Below are positions 35,029 to 48,981 of a stretch of 64,000 nucleotides of DNA, in pieces; position 1 is the stretch's first letter, and each line of letters opens with the position of its first letter. This stretch comes from Phoenix dactylifera (Eukaryota > Streptophyta > Magnoliopsida > Arecales > Arecaceae), in the NCBI RefSeq assembly GCF_009389715.1, contig NC_052400.1, positions 2,232,001 to 2,296,000 on the forward strand. Direction: 5' to 3'. Under the pieces are notes generated by a model. The model ran no database searches. It was given only the letters and a program-made list of their open reading frames with translations, and was not told the DNA's origin. The position numbers and the translations under genes were made by a program.

Positions 35029-37518
35029 CCATCAAACAAGATGAATTTGATCTCTCTTTTTCCTGATTTTCTGTGATCAAGTGCAAGATATAAAAAAGAA
35101 AACCTTGATTAATGTATTTCATCAAATGTTATTGCTTAATCTATTCATTCTCTTGAAGTGAAACCTATATGCACAACTGGTATATACTGGACAAAGTGTA
35201 AAAGGCTATCTGATGCCTCACTATTGTCTCAAGAGTCTCTTGCCTAGTGGCCAGTTCTAAATCACTACATAGATATGAGGCACTTTATTGCATCATATAG
35301 TTCCTAAGGGATTTTTCTGCTCCAGATTGAATTTTTAAGTTGTTATACATTTTTTCTGAATATCCAGAAAATTCTGTTAGCTTCTGAGCTAGTTTGTTCA
35401 TTAATCTTTTTTATGTAGATCATCTTTTATCACTATATTGACCTTTGATTTACCTGGAATTTGTTTACTCCCGAGGGTTCCACTGCTATTCATTGCGAGC
35501 TTCTGAGAATTTTTTGGGTGCTAACTGATGATGCATGTGAGTTATTGTCAGATTATTTGATACACTGTTAGGTTGTTCTGTGTATAGTACTTGCAGATTT
35601 GCTTCATATTGAACTTGCGTAACAGTCACTAGAAAAAGAAAAAAAAAGGGTCTATGTAGGGATCTATAATTAATTCCTCGTTCTGCAGGATCTGGAAAAT
35701 CCTGGCTTTGTGTGAGACTTGTGATTTAGGCAGCGGAAAATAATAGAAAAAATATTAAAGGATCTCGATATAATATTACTTTCAAAGTCTGCTAAGGGAA
35801 CTTGATGTAATTTTATTTTGTTATATAAGTTGGATTTGGATAGAAATACTGGACGAGTGTGAATCTATAAAGTCAATATCAAATAATTGAGAAAAAAAAT
35901 TAGATAATTATGATTGTAATATTTTTTGGTCATTTCAACAGTAGACCAATTAATATGAAATTCTAGGTCGGGAATAATAAAAATATATCTAGAGAGCTGT
36001 AGTTAATTCTTTTTTTAATATATATTTTCAAAATTAATCCGACCTGCCGGCTTCACATGAAACATGCATGTAAGACCAGAAATTATTTTGAAATATGTCT
36101 ACAGGGCTAGAAGTAATTTTTATTTCTGTCTAAAGTTCGCAATACTGCTGAATCTGTATGAAACTTGTCAGTTTAGGACCTGAACATAAGGCTCCATTCC
36201 AAAGCAAAAAAAAAAAAAAAAATGTATCCATTCAAGAATCTTTAAATAATTCTCCATCATTTTGTTAGGGCCAACAAACGTCCTTCCCTCAATGCTCGCT
36301 CTCTCTCTCTTTCCCCCATCCTCAATTTGCTATATGTTGGCGTCCATAAGGAAGTCGATACACCATTTTCCCCCCCCTGGCTGGCGAGCGTGAATCTCTT
36401 CCCTACCCAAAAATTTAATTCCCTAATTCTGCGTGCCTTTCAATCTCTCTTCCAAAGAGGGCCTCGTCTCCCTCCTTTTATAAAAAAAACCCTCTGCAAA
36501 TATGACATCAGGAGCTCTTCTTTCTCCCTTCTATTTCTGACCATCGTTGGCGTGGTTTCTAAGACAAATCACTTCTCTCCATTCTCAATTCCATTCTCAA
36601 CGAAGGAGAGTAGAAAACCCACCGTCAGTTCTTCGCTTCTTGTTCCCCTCCATTAATATGAAAATATCCATCTTTTCTCTCCCAAGATCCAACCTTTCCA
36701 CTCTCACCAGTAAATTTGGTATATATTCCATGCGAGATTCATCCGAGCTAATCAAATACCGTACCATTTGGCAAAGCATCACAAATGAAATTCCTTATCA
36801 ATCTAATGCTCACAAAATCGTGACGCCAAAATAGACGATAGCTATGAGCTAATAACTTTCCAAAAGATACGACTACCATGAACATGACTGTATCTGGGAC
36901 CAAAAGACAAAACTACTTCATATTTTCCCATAACGGACTCTTCCATACTCAATTTCACCATCCATTGGGATCGAGATGAGATGCATCAGATAGGATATCC
37001 CTGACTTCATCTCTTATATTCTCAATATAATATTTGGACGATCCTTTTAAGTATTGAGATGAATATACAATAGCCATCCCATGCCGCGCATAATCCTGTG
37101 GGCATAACAGCACCCAAGCCCTTGTCAGGCCCCAACTTTCGAGATGCAGTGCAACGTCTGGTGCAGAAGGCAATGCCAACGAATCCAAAAACAAAAAAAG
37201 CAAAAAAACTCCAGGTAGATTTCATTCTTCCATCATTTTCCATACTTACAATAGCCCATAAAATGAGACAAAATGATTGGCATAGTACACAACAACATAG
37301 TGCATACGATGTAGGATATAACTCTAGACCTCCGGAATAGAGCAAATCCGCCTTCTTCCTCTTCTTCTTCTTTCTAGCTTGTTTTCTTTTTTAGTTCCTC
37401 CTCTTTCTTTCTTTGCTAGCTGGGATACACGTTATGAATTTGAAAAGCTTTATTCATCTTACTCTTGATAACTAAAATGCTCCTTTTATACATTTATTTA
37501 TTTGCTAGAAGAAGATTA
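35029..37518. other. Convergent intergenic region
   Basis: The ends of the plus-strand zinc-finger gene and the minus-strand ISA3 gene face each other here, so both 3' UTRs are expected. A CT-rich stretch lies at 36296-36315. I see no conserved protein segment on either strand. The open frames at 36327-36830 are Ser/Phe/Leu-rich and unconvincing. Confidence 0.45.
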
Positions 37519-40500
37519 TCACGCATCTGCTGGGTGCAGCATGAGGATAATGGAGGAGTAGCTGAGCATGGGGTAGAGGTTGGAATTGAGGAAGTGGGCA
37601 TATTGTTTGACGGCAATGGCTCGGTCTGGAAGGTCGTCGGAGAGGAAGTCATAGGGTGTGGGCTTGCCTGTGTCCACCAGCGGCTCCCATCGGTAGCCTG
37701 GTCGGTCTGGCAGCATGATTGTCACCGGAAGATGGCTTGTGTTGAACGCCACATAGATTTCTCCCTTCACTGCATCCATCTGCCCCAAATTCACCATCAG
37801 TCCTTTCTTTCATAACCTTAGATATGCTGAGAGATGGAAGAAGACCAGACATAAAAATACCATGGAGAATGCCACAAACCGACTGGTTTTGGACCAGTCT
37901 GGCATCCCAGGCTGGTGGCCATGCCACTGGAGTCGTTCGGCTGTCGGGAAGTCGTCAAGGCCAAGAGATTCACATTCCCTGCAGTCCATCAAAAAACAGC
38001 TGAGTAGAGATAAAAAGAGAGACTCTGTTTGATGCTACTGTTGGTAAATGGTAAGCGGCAAGGAAAAATATTTGGTGATAGATCGGTGTTTTACTGGCGG
38101 AATTTAGTCATCAGACGGCAGAACCTATAGAAGTCCGATGATGATTCTTCCTTCCTATCCCATCGGAAATAGTTGAGCTGCAGCAAACAAGTAGAAATGG
38201 AATGAACAAGGATCAAAGAGAGTAAACCGAATGAGAATAAGGTCAGAACCTCACATAATTATCATGGCAGTAAGTATTGTTGTTGCCTCCTTTTGTGTGA
38301 CCATACTCATCGCCCATGTAGATCATGGGAACGCCCTGTCAATAATATAAGGATATTAAGTGAACTACCAGAATGATTAGCCTTTTTTTTTATTTTATCC
38401 GACAGAGGTTGAGGTAATAGAAAAACTAATACTTGAGAAACCATCAAGCACAGGAAGAAGTTCCGCGTTTGCCTTTTTCTCAATCGTCTTACTGTTATAC
38501 TTGCAAACTCTCCTTCCTGCATGCTCAAAATAAAGAATATTAGACTACATCTACTCAGGAATTTCTAGAGCTAAAGCTATATCATAAGTCAGCATGTGCT
38601 AATGCGGAAAAAACACCACCACCCATGCCCACTGTCAAAAATCATATAATATTGCAGAAAATAGAAAACAAAACAAGTTCAGGTCTTCTAAATCTCTCTG
38701 GCCATCCAGTTTAAAAACAATATGTTTAAAAACAATATGGCGGCATATTGAGAGCACAAGCTTCTCACTTCAGCTCAGGAAGGACAAAAATTTAAAGAGA
38801 ATAGTCACAAGATAGAAGTTAAGGAATACACAGCAAAAAATTCATCTACAAGCTAAATTTTCTATCTCCAGAGAGAATTGTAGAGGTTTACCTCCCCACA
38901 ATTCCAGCTTAGATTGTGATTTTCTCCATCTCTGTTATCTTCACCATTGGACAAGTTATACTTGTTGTTATATGTAACCAGATCAGCCAAAGTAAATCCA
39001 TCATGTGCGCACACAAAGTTGATGCTATGCCAGGGTTTTCTTCCTCCCCCCTGATTCAGACTATCGGTGATTAATACAAGCCAAATTAGAGTAACTGCTT
39101 GCAGCTATACACAACAAGTTGCCATTCCTTATGACAGAATATACTGGAAAAATACATAGGAGAATGCCTCAACCGGCAACTAAAGAAGAGGAAGGCAATA
39201 AAAATAACCAATACTCTGCACATGCTAAACATATCCATCTGGGCATGAATTGGAATTATGCTCCCAGATAATGCGATGCCACATATGTAGAACTTATACA
39301 ACAATTACCTGGTATAGGTTTGGGCTTCCACAAAGGCACTGAGCAAATGCTCCAGAAAATCCATCAGTACCTTTAATGAATTGCCGCACTGTGTCCCGGT
39401 ACTGAGCATAGAGACAATATAAGTGAGACTGCAAGTGGGACTAAAAAGGCATAATAGATACACAATCTGTATACTTTCACAACCATAAAGTGTTAAAGCC
39501 CAGCATAGAATCTGGTGCTCACAGAATATAAGCATAGACAATCATCTCTAGGTAATGCAAGGGGTTGTCCCCGCACTTCCCCCTCTCCTGTGCTAAAAAG
39601 AACCACACAAACTCACACGTATCCGATATCATTTTTTTTCCTGATAGGTTGCAAGCTTTATCATGAGAGAGGCAACTACATGCAGCCTGATTGCGATTCT
39701 GAGGAAGGATTATGGTGTGATAAGTCATGCATCTGCGGGTCAAGGGCTGATAGCCTGCTACAGTACATGTTGCATGGAATTCACTCCTACTTTTTTTCTT
39801 TCATGCAAAATTGCTAATATTAAATTCTTTTTGATTTTCCTGTTTAAAACTTTTTTTTGGTAATTACATTTGTCATCAATCATTCTCATGTGCCCAGCTA
39901 TTACTTCAAATTTTCCATGTACCATGTATTCTTGTATTTAATTTCATATAATACAATTATATTTCTTAATTTCATTGCTTCAATATCAAATGCATTCCTG
40001 AACAAAAATATGTAACTAACCTGCCCATTCCATTCAGACCAAATACTCCAATGAGGAAAGTCACCGACTTGGTAAAGGCCTCCCGCATCCCATGCTTCAG
40101 CAATTAACTGTTCAACAAGAGAAGCAAAGAAAAGCTACTAAGTCAGAGCCTTTCAGATAAGAAAGAATAGAACTCGTATCAATAAAGATATGTGCTGATT
40201 GATTATAGTTCAAATCAAGGTTTCAAGTATTAGTTTCAGTACCTGTACCAGCACCCAATAGGCACCATGTCGGTGTGACAAAGTTTTTGGTACAAAAACT
40301 CAGTACAAGGAGTGTACCGGGTACCAGTTCCCGATTTATATGGTACGGTTCTCTTGGAATGGACCAGTACAGTCCGGTACTCAAAACCATGGTTCAAAGT
40401 TCAAATTATGCAAAATTGATTGGTCAAGAACAAAAAAATAGCACAAAACAACATGAATAAGAATATTAATAACAATTGAAAATAAATTGTTCTAATAGAT

Positions 40501-43500
40501 ATTAAGAGCTATGATACATGAACTGCTGCAAAATTGCATCCTGGGAAAAGCCAGTAGTGATTTCCACTAAATTCAATAAATAGAAATTATTGAAATTTAT
40601 GGACATTCCCAAAAGAAATTTGTTTGGCATAATTACCTTGACCTTGCTGAGGATTGGATCATTGCTCATCATGTCAATGAGTGGAGGGCTACCAAGGGGG
40701 GTTCCAGTTGTGAATGGATCACCTTCTATTGGATTTCCATATACATTAACTGGATCCCATAAGCTTAAATGAACAAAAACATAAAAAGGAAAAACATAAG
40801 GATGTTGTAAAAGGAATATGTACAACAAGTGAGGTGTGTAATAGTCAACCTGGAACTCCTGGTCATGATAGAAGCAAGATCAAAGCGAAATCCATCAACA
40901 TGCATTTCTGTGACCCAGTATCTGTTATACAGAAACAAAGTAAACCTCATTTTGCAAGATAGAAAAATCTTACAAGAGCAGTAGTTAAATTACAAGTTCT
41001 CAACTGAACTCAGATTATAAAAGTTGTGCATTAGTTTAAGATTGTCTGATAGAATAAATTTAACATGACAACACCATATATTGGTAATGCCTGACATGCG
41101 TGGTCGGCGGAACCATCCCGAATCGCCCAGTTCGGAGCGTATCGAGCCGTATCGCGGCGGACTGGAATGGTTCCGGCAACCAAAGCGAGAAACCAGGATG
41201 GAGAGGGAGAAGGAAAAAGAGGAAGAGAGAGAGAGAAAGCGGGGGATGAAGAGAGAGGGAGAGGAAGGAAGAGAGAAGGAGGGTTGCGGAGGCGGAACCC
41301 TTCCTCCGCCCCACCGCGCGGCTCTCCGGCCCTCCGCCACCCTCCTTCTCTCTCCCTCTCTCGCTCCCCCTTCTCTCTCTCGTTTTTTCGCTCTCCGGTT
41401 CTCCCTCTCCCCCAGCTCCTCTACTGTGTCGGTACGAGCCTGGCACGGGGGCATACTAACTCGTGCCACTGGGCAGCCGGTCCGGGCCCCTGTTCCGGCA
41501 CAGCAATCCTTGCTGGCATGGACCAACTATATGTAGCAGGCACTATAGGTTTTGAAAGAGTAGCAGTAAAATACATGACTAATAATATGCATTATGCAGT
41601 TTACAAAATTTACTTATAATATGCATTATGCAATTTACAAAATTTTCTTAGAAATAAATTCTTCAAACCAGATTCATTACCACTCTGAGAACCTTAAGCT
41701 TTCAGGTTTATTTAAAAATTATGCCAAGTTATGAGAGAAGTTTTACTCTAAACTTTTGAAAAAGGAATCATGAGAAGAAGAATGCAACTGCTATAAGAAA
41801 AATGAAGATGATAATTGCCTGTTCCATGGTACAATATTGTATATAAGAGTGATGAGAGTTTTTCCCCAATTTTCCTTTTTGAGGGGTTTGGCGAGTCCAG
41901 AGAAGTATAAAACTTGACTTCCAATGAGTGTCTAGGCAACTTTGGGTGAAAGGGTGGGATTGACAAAGATCTTTCATCCAGGAACAAATGAAGAACAACA
42001 GATATCAGTTTACTCTTCTGTTCTTTATGATAAAGTTGAAGCTTTGGATGCTTCATTTATCTCAATCAGATCATTTTTTTTAACTAAATATAAATTTTAT
42101 TACTTATTATTAGTGTTTTCTCAGTTATTGTGTTCCATGTATCTCTATTTCCAGAATGCATAAAACATGAAAAATAACTGGTGACCACTGACATACTTCT
42201 AAGCACTCAGAGGTCATCAAATGTTCAATTTATTTGCAGAAAAAATTGCTCTGTAAAGCGATTAATATCAGTTAATTTTGGAGATTATTGAAATGCTGCA
42301 CACCCCAACTATCTAGCTTTGGCACATTAGCAGAAATGCGCAAATGACCGCAAGATCATGCGACCATCTCGTTCATGACTAATTAAAATTTAAAACTAAA
42401 ATGATAGGAAATTTTACAAGAAAAACAAAATCTGGAGAGTCTACCTCAAACAATCTACTATAAATTGACGAACCGTAGGATGATTACAGTTGAATGTGTT
42501 TCCGCAACCCGAATAATTATAGGACTCACCCTGTAGAAAAATAAAATGTTTGTATTTCTGTAGTTGATGGAACACTCAAGATGCAATGTCACAATACATA
42601 TATAAATATATATGTGCATATATACATATGCACATACCTTCATTTTTTATATATGTATGTATGTAAAAGAAATTAGAGGAAGAACAGGTTACGTCTGCAC
42701 TGATCAAATAAAGATCTCTTGGTAAAAGTAAATGGGTAATTTGTCCAAAAAAGGTCTTCCATAAAGGATTTTTCTCATATTCTCATGCATACACATGACA
42801 AAGAAACAAGTTACTGACAATGTGGGAACTAACCTTAGGTGCAAGCATATAATAAGTGCTGTTGTCAATGCCCCTAAATGATAATATGGGACCATTCTCA
42901 TTCCCTTCAGCTGTGTGATTGAAAACGACATCCAGGAGCACCTATTGAAATTCAAGTGAGAAAAATCAGCAGATATTAAAGATGAAGATAACATAGAATA
43001 GGCACCCATCTCCCTAGTTACCTCAATGCCTTTTTTATGAGCTTCTCTAACAAGAGTCTTAAATTCATTAATTGCATCAAGGCCACAGTTATTCATCCCA
43101 GCTGATGAATACCTTATCATTGGTGAAAAATAGTTTACTGTTGAGTATCCCCAGAAATTCAACCTGAAATGAGGTAAAAAGCTTCAAGGAAAACGATAAG
43201 AAATTCTCCATAAAGGATGCACAAAATTATTATCGAGGAAGTTATTGAAGTTTTTTTTTTCTTTTCCCTTAGAGTGATAGAAAATGAGAAGCCTGAAAAA
43301 TGGGCACCGACTGTCTGTAGAGCATTTATAAAAGATAACTCAAAATGCTCTAAGGTTTAAAAATACTGGCACCGAACTGCATACCTTTTTTCCATCAGAA
43401 TAGTATGATATTAGTACAGTACTGATAACGATCATATGTACCAAAACTGACAACTTTCAAAAAATTGAAAGGTCATTGGTACGGATTGGTACAGTCAATA

Positions 43501-46500
43501 CAGTACGATTGATAAGAACCAGTCCCTGTTTCGACATCCCAGCACCCACACTAATGCCAATTTCGTGCCAGAATGGTAAAGTAATGGTTGTACCATCCTG
43601 TTTCGGCGGTTTCTAAAACCATAATTACAAGAAAGGCTGATAGCATTGAGTTGGCTTTAAAATCCGCAAGACAAACTTTGTAAAGCAAGACACTTTAATT
43701 TGTGCAGAAGGGTCAAAAGGTTGGAAAGACTCAAAATTTAAAGCAAATTAGACTTGACTGAAAATAATGATAGAACTTGGTTACAACAACCATCATAGAT
43801 ATATTAAATTTTTGCTACAGTACCTAACTTAACACACCTTTAAATTAAAGATAGTAATAACAACTATTTTTCCATGGGAGTTAATTTCTTGAAGGGTCAG
43901 ATGCATTTACCAGCACAGACATATACACAATGATAATCTGCTAAATAATTAATTAAAAATATTAATAAACTTTCGAGATCAAGTCCACATACTTATTCTC
44001 ACCAAGGATGGAGTTGTAGCTGAAGTACTCCAGCTCATTAAACTCTTGACACGGCATTAGCTCTATGCAATTGACTCCAAGCTCCTGTAGTTTTTTAAAT
44101 ACTCAACTATGAACCAGAAAGAAGAGAAAAAAAATCTTATATTGGCGACAATAAACTCCAAGCATCACGAGTTTACCTACAATGACAAATCAAACCTTCC
44201 ATTTAGAAATTACCAAATCTACATATTGAAATCGTTACATTGAATGGTTACCAGCAGCACATTCTTAGATTGCAGGTTGCTGGGAATAAGTTATGGATAA
44301 TCAAACTTACAGCATGGTGACTTGCAGATATCACAAGTTTCTTGTCGAAGTGAAAAATTATAGTGCATTGGATTGTGTAAGCAGAATTCGGTATATATCT
44401 TAGACCAAGGACAAACATAATAAAAAAGGGAACCGTAAAGACACTGACAGCCACCATCGCCAATGAAGTTTTCAAGAATAAAAGGGATGAATATAGGTAT
44501 GCACACTAGATAGACAGATTCTTCAACAGGTTTCAATTTCTATAGATATGCTTCCACGTATGTACGTACATATATGCTTACGTACATATATGCTTACATA
44601 AGCCATACACTGCAGCACTCTAATTTGACATGTCAGAAACATTATCATCAGCTAAAAGTGTGAATGTATATCCAAATACTCGAACCCTAGTTATCGAAAT
44701 TGAGAAATATTTCCTTCTCATACTTTTCACACTATTGCATGGATGTTAGGGAAAGTACAATAATCCAGATACATAGCAATATTACTTGATGCCTGATAAG
44801 AAAGGAAGAAATGTTAATTTCTGATGGGCATAGAAACCTCAATGATATAAATCCCACTATAATAACACTTACCTTCAAATGGTCAAGTTTATTTGCTGCA
44901 CCAAGGTAAGTCCCTGGGGAATCTGTCCTACTCGAATCATGCCTTGTGAAGCCTCTTACATGCATTTCATAAATTATGAGGTCTTTCTGAGCATAGTTTA
45001 AAGGTAAATCTCCCTCCCAATCAAACTGAGAACATTAAAGATAGCATGCTGAAATTAAACCCAGAGGAAAGATGAAGCAATACATTACCAAAAGAAATTT
45101 AATATGAAAAAATATTTCAAAGTACAGGCATGACATAATCTAGACAATCACGAAACTACTAACATCTTGCAATTTAAAACAAGAAATGAAGTTTATTAAA
45201 TCAACAATTTATATAAGCCAAAAACACACTATAAAACTAAAGATATAAAAACTGTCCTGTGCATATATATGATGAAATAAGTTAAAGTGAGGTGCATATA
45301 TATTGTTGGCTAGTTTTGGATCTTTTCTATGCTTCAATCAAGGTCGCCGTACCAGTTGGTACCATACCGGACGTACCGTACCATACTGGTACCGAACCGA
45401 TACAGTCTTGTACAGTAACAACACTCGGTACGACTCGCCGTCTCATACTATATCGTGTACCAACACTATAATAGGATGGTACCAATATAGGGTCAAACCT
45501 CACTTCAATGTGTTGAAAAAATTTCAGAACTCAAGTAATAAACACTGTCCCAGAAATATATATGATGAAGTAAGTTAAGTAACTTGCACCATCAAAGGGT
45601 TAAGCCTTTTGATTGTAAATGAATGACATGTGCATAAATTCCGCAAGCCTCCATGCCATCCATATTGCACCACCAGTGCCTCTTACAGTGGCATGATTGC
45701 AATGACCTGGAAATCATGGAGAAGCTGATTGGGACTTGAATCCTTGACTTCCTCCATGCCATGCACCGTCAAAGGTTTAAGGCTTTTGATTGTAAATAGA
45801 TGATGTGTGCATAAATTCTTCTTCTTTTTGTTCTTCTTCTTCCTCCACTAGTGCCTCTAACAGTGGCACAATCGCAATAACCTAGAAATCCTGGAGCAGC
45901 TGATTGGACTTGAACCCTTGATTTCCTCCATGCCATGCACCACCAAAGGCTTAAGGCTTTTGATTGTAACTAGATGATGTGTGCATAAATTCTTCTTCTT
46001 TTTGTTCTTCTTCTTCCTCCACTAGTGCCTCTAACAGTGGCACAATTGCAATAACCTGGAAATCATGGAGCAGCTGATTGGACTTGAACCCTTGACTTCC
46101 TTCAAAGAAAACAAAGTTCTGAGTACATGGACTAAGCTGTAGTTAGTTAAATGAAACAAGTGATTGTTGCGTTATTCTCAGATTAATTTCCAGGCTACCT
46201 TATTGTAGGTCATCATGTGCTTTTCAAATTGTCATGTGATCATGTGACCTATTAAGCTATTCTGTGGCATTTTATCTAACATTGCTATGTATAACCCCTG
46301 CAATGGACAAAATCAAACAATCCCTTTTTTCTAAGTGAAAAGCCCAAAACGTGATGATAGAATTCTTTATCCACCCAACCCATCTGCTTTAGAACCATCC
46401 TATTATTCTTCAGTCTTGACAAATAAGAAGCACTACAAGTTCAATTTGCCAAAGGCATTTTCTTGTTCAAGTACACAGGCAAGGTCAGCTCAGAACTTTT

Positions 46501-48981
46501 CAATGCTGGTCATTGTTGCTTTAAATATGCAGTGACAAATTAGTTAGCCATGCAACTGCCACTAATAATGAATTGACTGCTCAAAAGAAGATGTCCAAGC
46601 TTCCTTTCATCCTTTCCACAGCAGCTCACTTAATCTTTTAGGTTCCATTCCACAAGCTAATAAGCCTATTGTCCTCAACATTCATAACCTTCTTTTCCTT
46701 GGGTACCCAAGCAACAAAAGTTGCACTAATGCTTCTCTAAGAAAGTTGGCTAACATAAAAATGTTTTACAGAGAAGAAAGTGAAGAGGAGAGGGTGGGGG
46801 GGCTGGGGTGGTGTGGTGGGGGGAGGGAAGGGGAGAGGTAGAGAGGTAAAGAGAGATCATCCTATCATTGAGCTTTCTGGTCTCCATTCAAAATGCCTTC
46901 CAATTCAACCTCTGTTAATCTCTCAAAATTCCAAAATTTCAAGTATGTAACTGCTAGAATTTTCTCCTTTTCAAGGTAACAAGTCAATTAAGCCAGTTTC
47001 ATAGTTTCCTCAAGCTGATTGTTGAAATATGAGTTTCTATACATACAGCAACAGAAAAATCTAAATGAAAGTAGGCATCCTAATTAACTACTGTTAACTA
47101 TAACTATAGAGTTCAGCTTATCCCTGTGTTTATGCATCAAAAATCATGAAATTGTTAACCAGAATTTGAAGTTCAAGCAATATAGAAACAAGAATATACA
47201 AAATGAAAATAACACCTTAAAGTTCAAAGGAGAAAAGAAAAGAACATAAACAATAAGGATCAATAAATGACTACAAATGCAGTGCAGTGCCCGTAACACA
47301 TAAAAATACCTCATCGTCGGAAATCGGTATCATACCAGCCATCTGAGGCCAACAATCGCCACCAGGGCCCAAGACACCATAATCCCCTCTGCTTATAACT
47401 GCCTAAACAAAACAGGAGGGTCAATTGTAGTGCATAATCTTCAGGGATTGGCGCAGGAATTGTAGTGCATAATCTTAGAATGAGTCACCATCAGTCATAC
47501 AGCTTAAGGTATTAACTGCTCCAACTTGCAAGAATGAATATTAACTAGAATACTGACATTCAACTGCATTATACTGACAAAAATACAAATTGATCTAACT
47601 AATGCAACAAAAAAAGAAAAACAAACCTTAGCATAAGGATCCAACAAGATCCGAGAATAATCAAAGGAGTGCCCTTCTTCAGGAGAAAATTTTCCATCAA
47701 ACTTGTACCCATATAGCATATCCCTAAATTCACCTTGAACAAAAACATGCCACATGTCCCCAGTCTTGTTGAACAGTGGGTCAAGGGAGATCTGCTCCGT
47801 CACTCTATTCTGCACCAAAAGGTGAAGAAAGAAACAGTGGAACATCAAAAACGAGTTTAAGCCTTAAGAAGTAGGACCTTTTTCAGCAATCTATGTTTGC
47901 TAGACCATATAAATGATAACCAAATCTTGGGGAGAATGTGAAGTTCTGCTTTTAAATAAGAAGCATGTGCTAATGCTAAGGTTATTGAACTCGGATGCCC
48001 CAATGAATCTAAATAGCCACCAACAGTGAATTTTCCCTTTAAATTTGAGTTTACTTTTTCCCTCTTCCAATGGATGACCTCGGTTTAAGGTCAAAATCTT
48101 GAGCTGCAAAATAGCACTGTCAACCACTATGAAACGACACCAACTATGAATTTTCCCTTTAAATTTGAGTTTACTTTTTCCCTCTTCCAATGGATGACCT
48201 CGGTTTAAGGTCAAAATCTTGAGCTGCAAAATAGCACTGTCAACCAAAAACCACAGTTTACTTTTTTCCTCAACTTCAAGCATCACTTTATTAACAATAT
48301 CTTAAACTCCATTTCAATCATACAGAGGGTATCTTCTTTTAATCATCATGCAAATGAAGGTAAAGCTACTTCAATAATACTGCCTACTTAACACCCTGGA
48401 GACAAATTACTCCAATTAAAGGCAAGAAGCATGAATAGAATCAATTGAATGGAGCAAGCAGAAGGTAGCCAGATTTTTTTTTTTTTTTTGAAAGAAAAAA
48501 AAAACCAACTTTCACATTAAAACACACCCAACAGCTCTAATTCAATAAGAACTCAGGTGGAAAACCATAAAACTATATCAGTAAAACTTACTGCTTTCAG
48601 ATCAGAAAGGGTGAAGAGGCAAAGCGTCACTGCCGAAGCGCTACTGGAACAAATAGCAAAATTGACACCTCCATTGCAAGCCGTAGCACCAAGTGGTGCC
48701 GGCGTCCCCGCGAGCACTTTGAATACCGCCAGCCCCGGCCGCTCAGCCACAGCTGTCTCCACCTCGGCAGCCCCTGTACTACTTGCATGGATGACCAAAG
48801 ACTCCTTTCTGTTGCGGATCCCCGACATTGTCATCACCACCACCGATGATCCCACCCGATCCCGACTTCTCTCTCGCTTTGCACTAACCCTCGAGTGTTT
48901 GTGGAAAACTCCTAATTTGCTCCTCCATCTACCAAAGCTCGAAGGAGAAACCAGACTCGGAACGTCCTTTGCCAGCTCCAT
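37519..48981 (-). CDS. ISA3: Isoamylase 3, starch debranching enzyme
   Basis: ISA3 hydrolyses alpha-1,6 branches of glucan in plastids, mainly in starch breakdown. Eighteen exons, all GT-AG and in phase: 48592-48981, 47627-47809, 47310-47402, 44873-45025, 43993-44084, 43022-43163, 42834-42941, 42445-42530, 40850-40921, 40637-40763, 40021-40107, 39309-39401, 38892-39050, 38433-38516, 38255-38335, 38095-38177, 37861-37978, 37519-37779. They give 803 residues, normal for plant ISA3. The N-terminal 80 residues are basic and Ser-rich (transit peptide), then CBM48 (about 95-190), then GH13. Catalytic regions are intact: DVVFNH (355-360), GFRFD with nucleophile D430, LIAEAWD with acid/base E486, and VCAHDG with D559. 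The first ATG is 48981; a TTG lies five codons upstream. The gene looks functional. Isoform 3, rather than 1 or 2, is chosen from overall resemblance (for example [20 protein letters not shown]). Confidence 0.95.
40213..40394. mobile_element. Short TIR repeat with GTACC-rich ends, ISA3 intron
   Basis: The left end CAAGGTTTCAAGTATTAG is mirrored by CTCAAAACCATGG on the right. In between are many GTACC and GTACCGG units. It lies in the ISA3 intron between 40107 and 40637 and resembles the repeats at 43348-43622 and 45345-45500. Confidence 0.6.
41104..41500. mobile_element. TIR element of the GGTTYGCCG family, ISA3 intron
   Basis: It starts TCGGCGGAACC exactly like the copy at 11695. The GA-rich then CT-rich interior and the TACTGTGTCGGTACGAGCCT segment near the end are also shared. 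The right end is worn (TGTTCCGGCA). It lies in the ISA3 intron between exons ending at 40921 and starting at 42445. The long frames through it on both strands are not genes. Confidence 0.7.
43348..43622. mobile_element. Short TIR repeat with GTACC-rich interior, ISA3 intron
   Basis: The ends AAGGTTTAAAAATACTGG and, in reverse, ATGGTTTTAGAAACCG are imperfect inverted repeats. The interior has repeated GTACGGATTGGTACAG-type units. It lies between the ISA3 exons at 43022-43163 and 43993-44084. Confidence 0.6.
45345..45500. mobile_element. GTACC-rich repeat, ISA3 intron
   Basis: The left end GGTCGCCGTACC matches the family terminus GGTTYGCCG. GTACC, ACCGGAC and ACTGGTACC units fill the rest. The right boundary is unclear. 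It lies in the 2.3 kb ISA3 intron between 45025 and 47310. Confidence 0.55.
45586..46100. repeat. Nearly three tandem copies of a 175-bp unit
   Basis: Units start at GCACC near 45586, 45763 and 45937 (177 and 174 bp apart). Each contains AAGGCTTTTGATTGTAA, a TTCTTCTTC tract (copies 2 and 3), GTGCCTCT and TGGACTTGAACCCTTGA. Read on the minus strand, that last segment gives GGGTTCAAGTCC, like a tRNA box B. The second and third copies are closer to each other than to the first. It lies in an ISA3 intron. Confidence 0.85.
46789..46830 (+). other. G-rich tract with quadruplex potential
   Basis: Several runs of three to six G (GGGTGGGGGGGCTGGGG and GGGGGGAGGG among them) lie close together on the plus strand, followed by GA-rich DNA. 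It is within an ISA3 intron, so the transcript carries the C-rich complement. Confidence 0.6.
48017..48246. repeat. Recent 120-bp tandem duplication in ISA3 intron 1
   Basis: The block from 48027 to 48126 is repeated at 48147-48246 with no difference that I can see. The two copies are offset by exactly 120 bp; only the linkers differ. The unit starts TGAATTTTCCCTTTAAATTT. Confidence 0.9.

Noticed and set aside
36327..36834. Plus-strand frames of about 100 codons after a CT-rich tract
   Set aside because: Ser/Phe/Leu-rich and unlike any family I know, with no splice partners or conserved motif.
45586..46100. CRISPR-like array from regularly spaced repeats
   Set aside because: The units are 175 bp and continuous, with no unique spacers, and the genome is a plant nuclear one. 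It is an ordinary tandem repeat.
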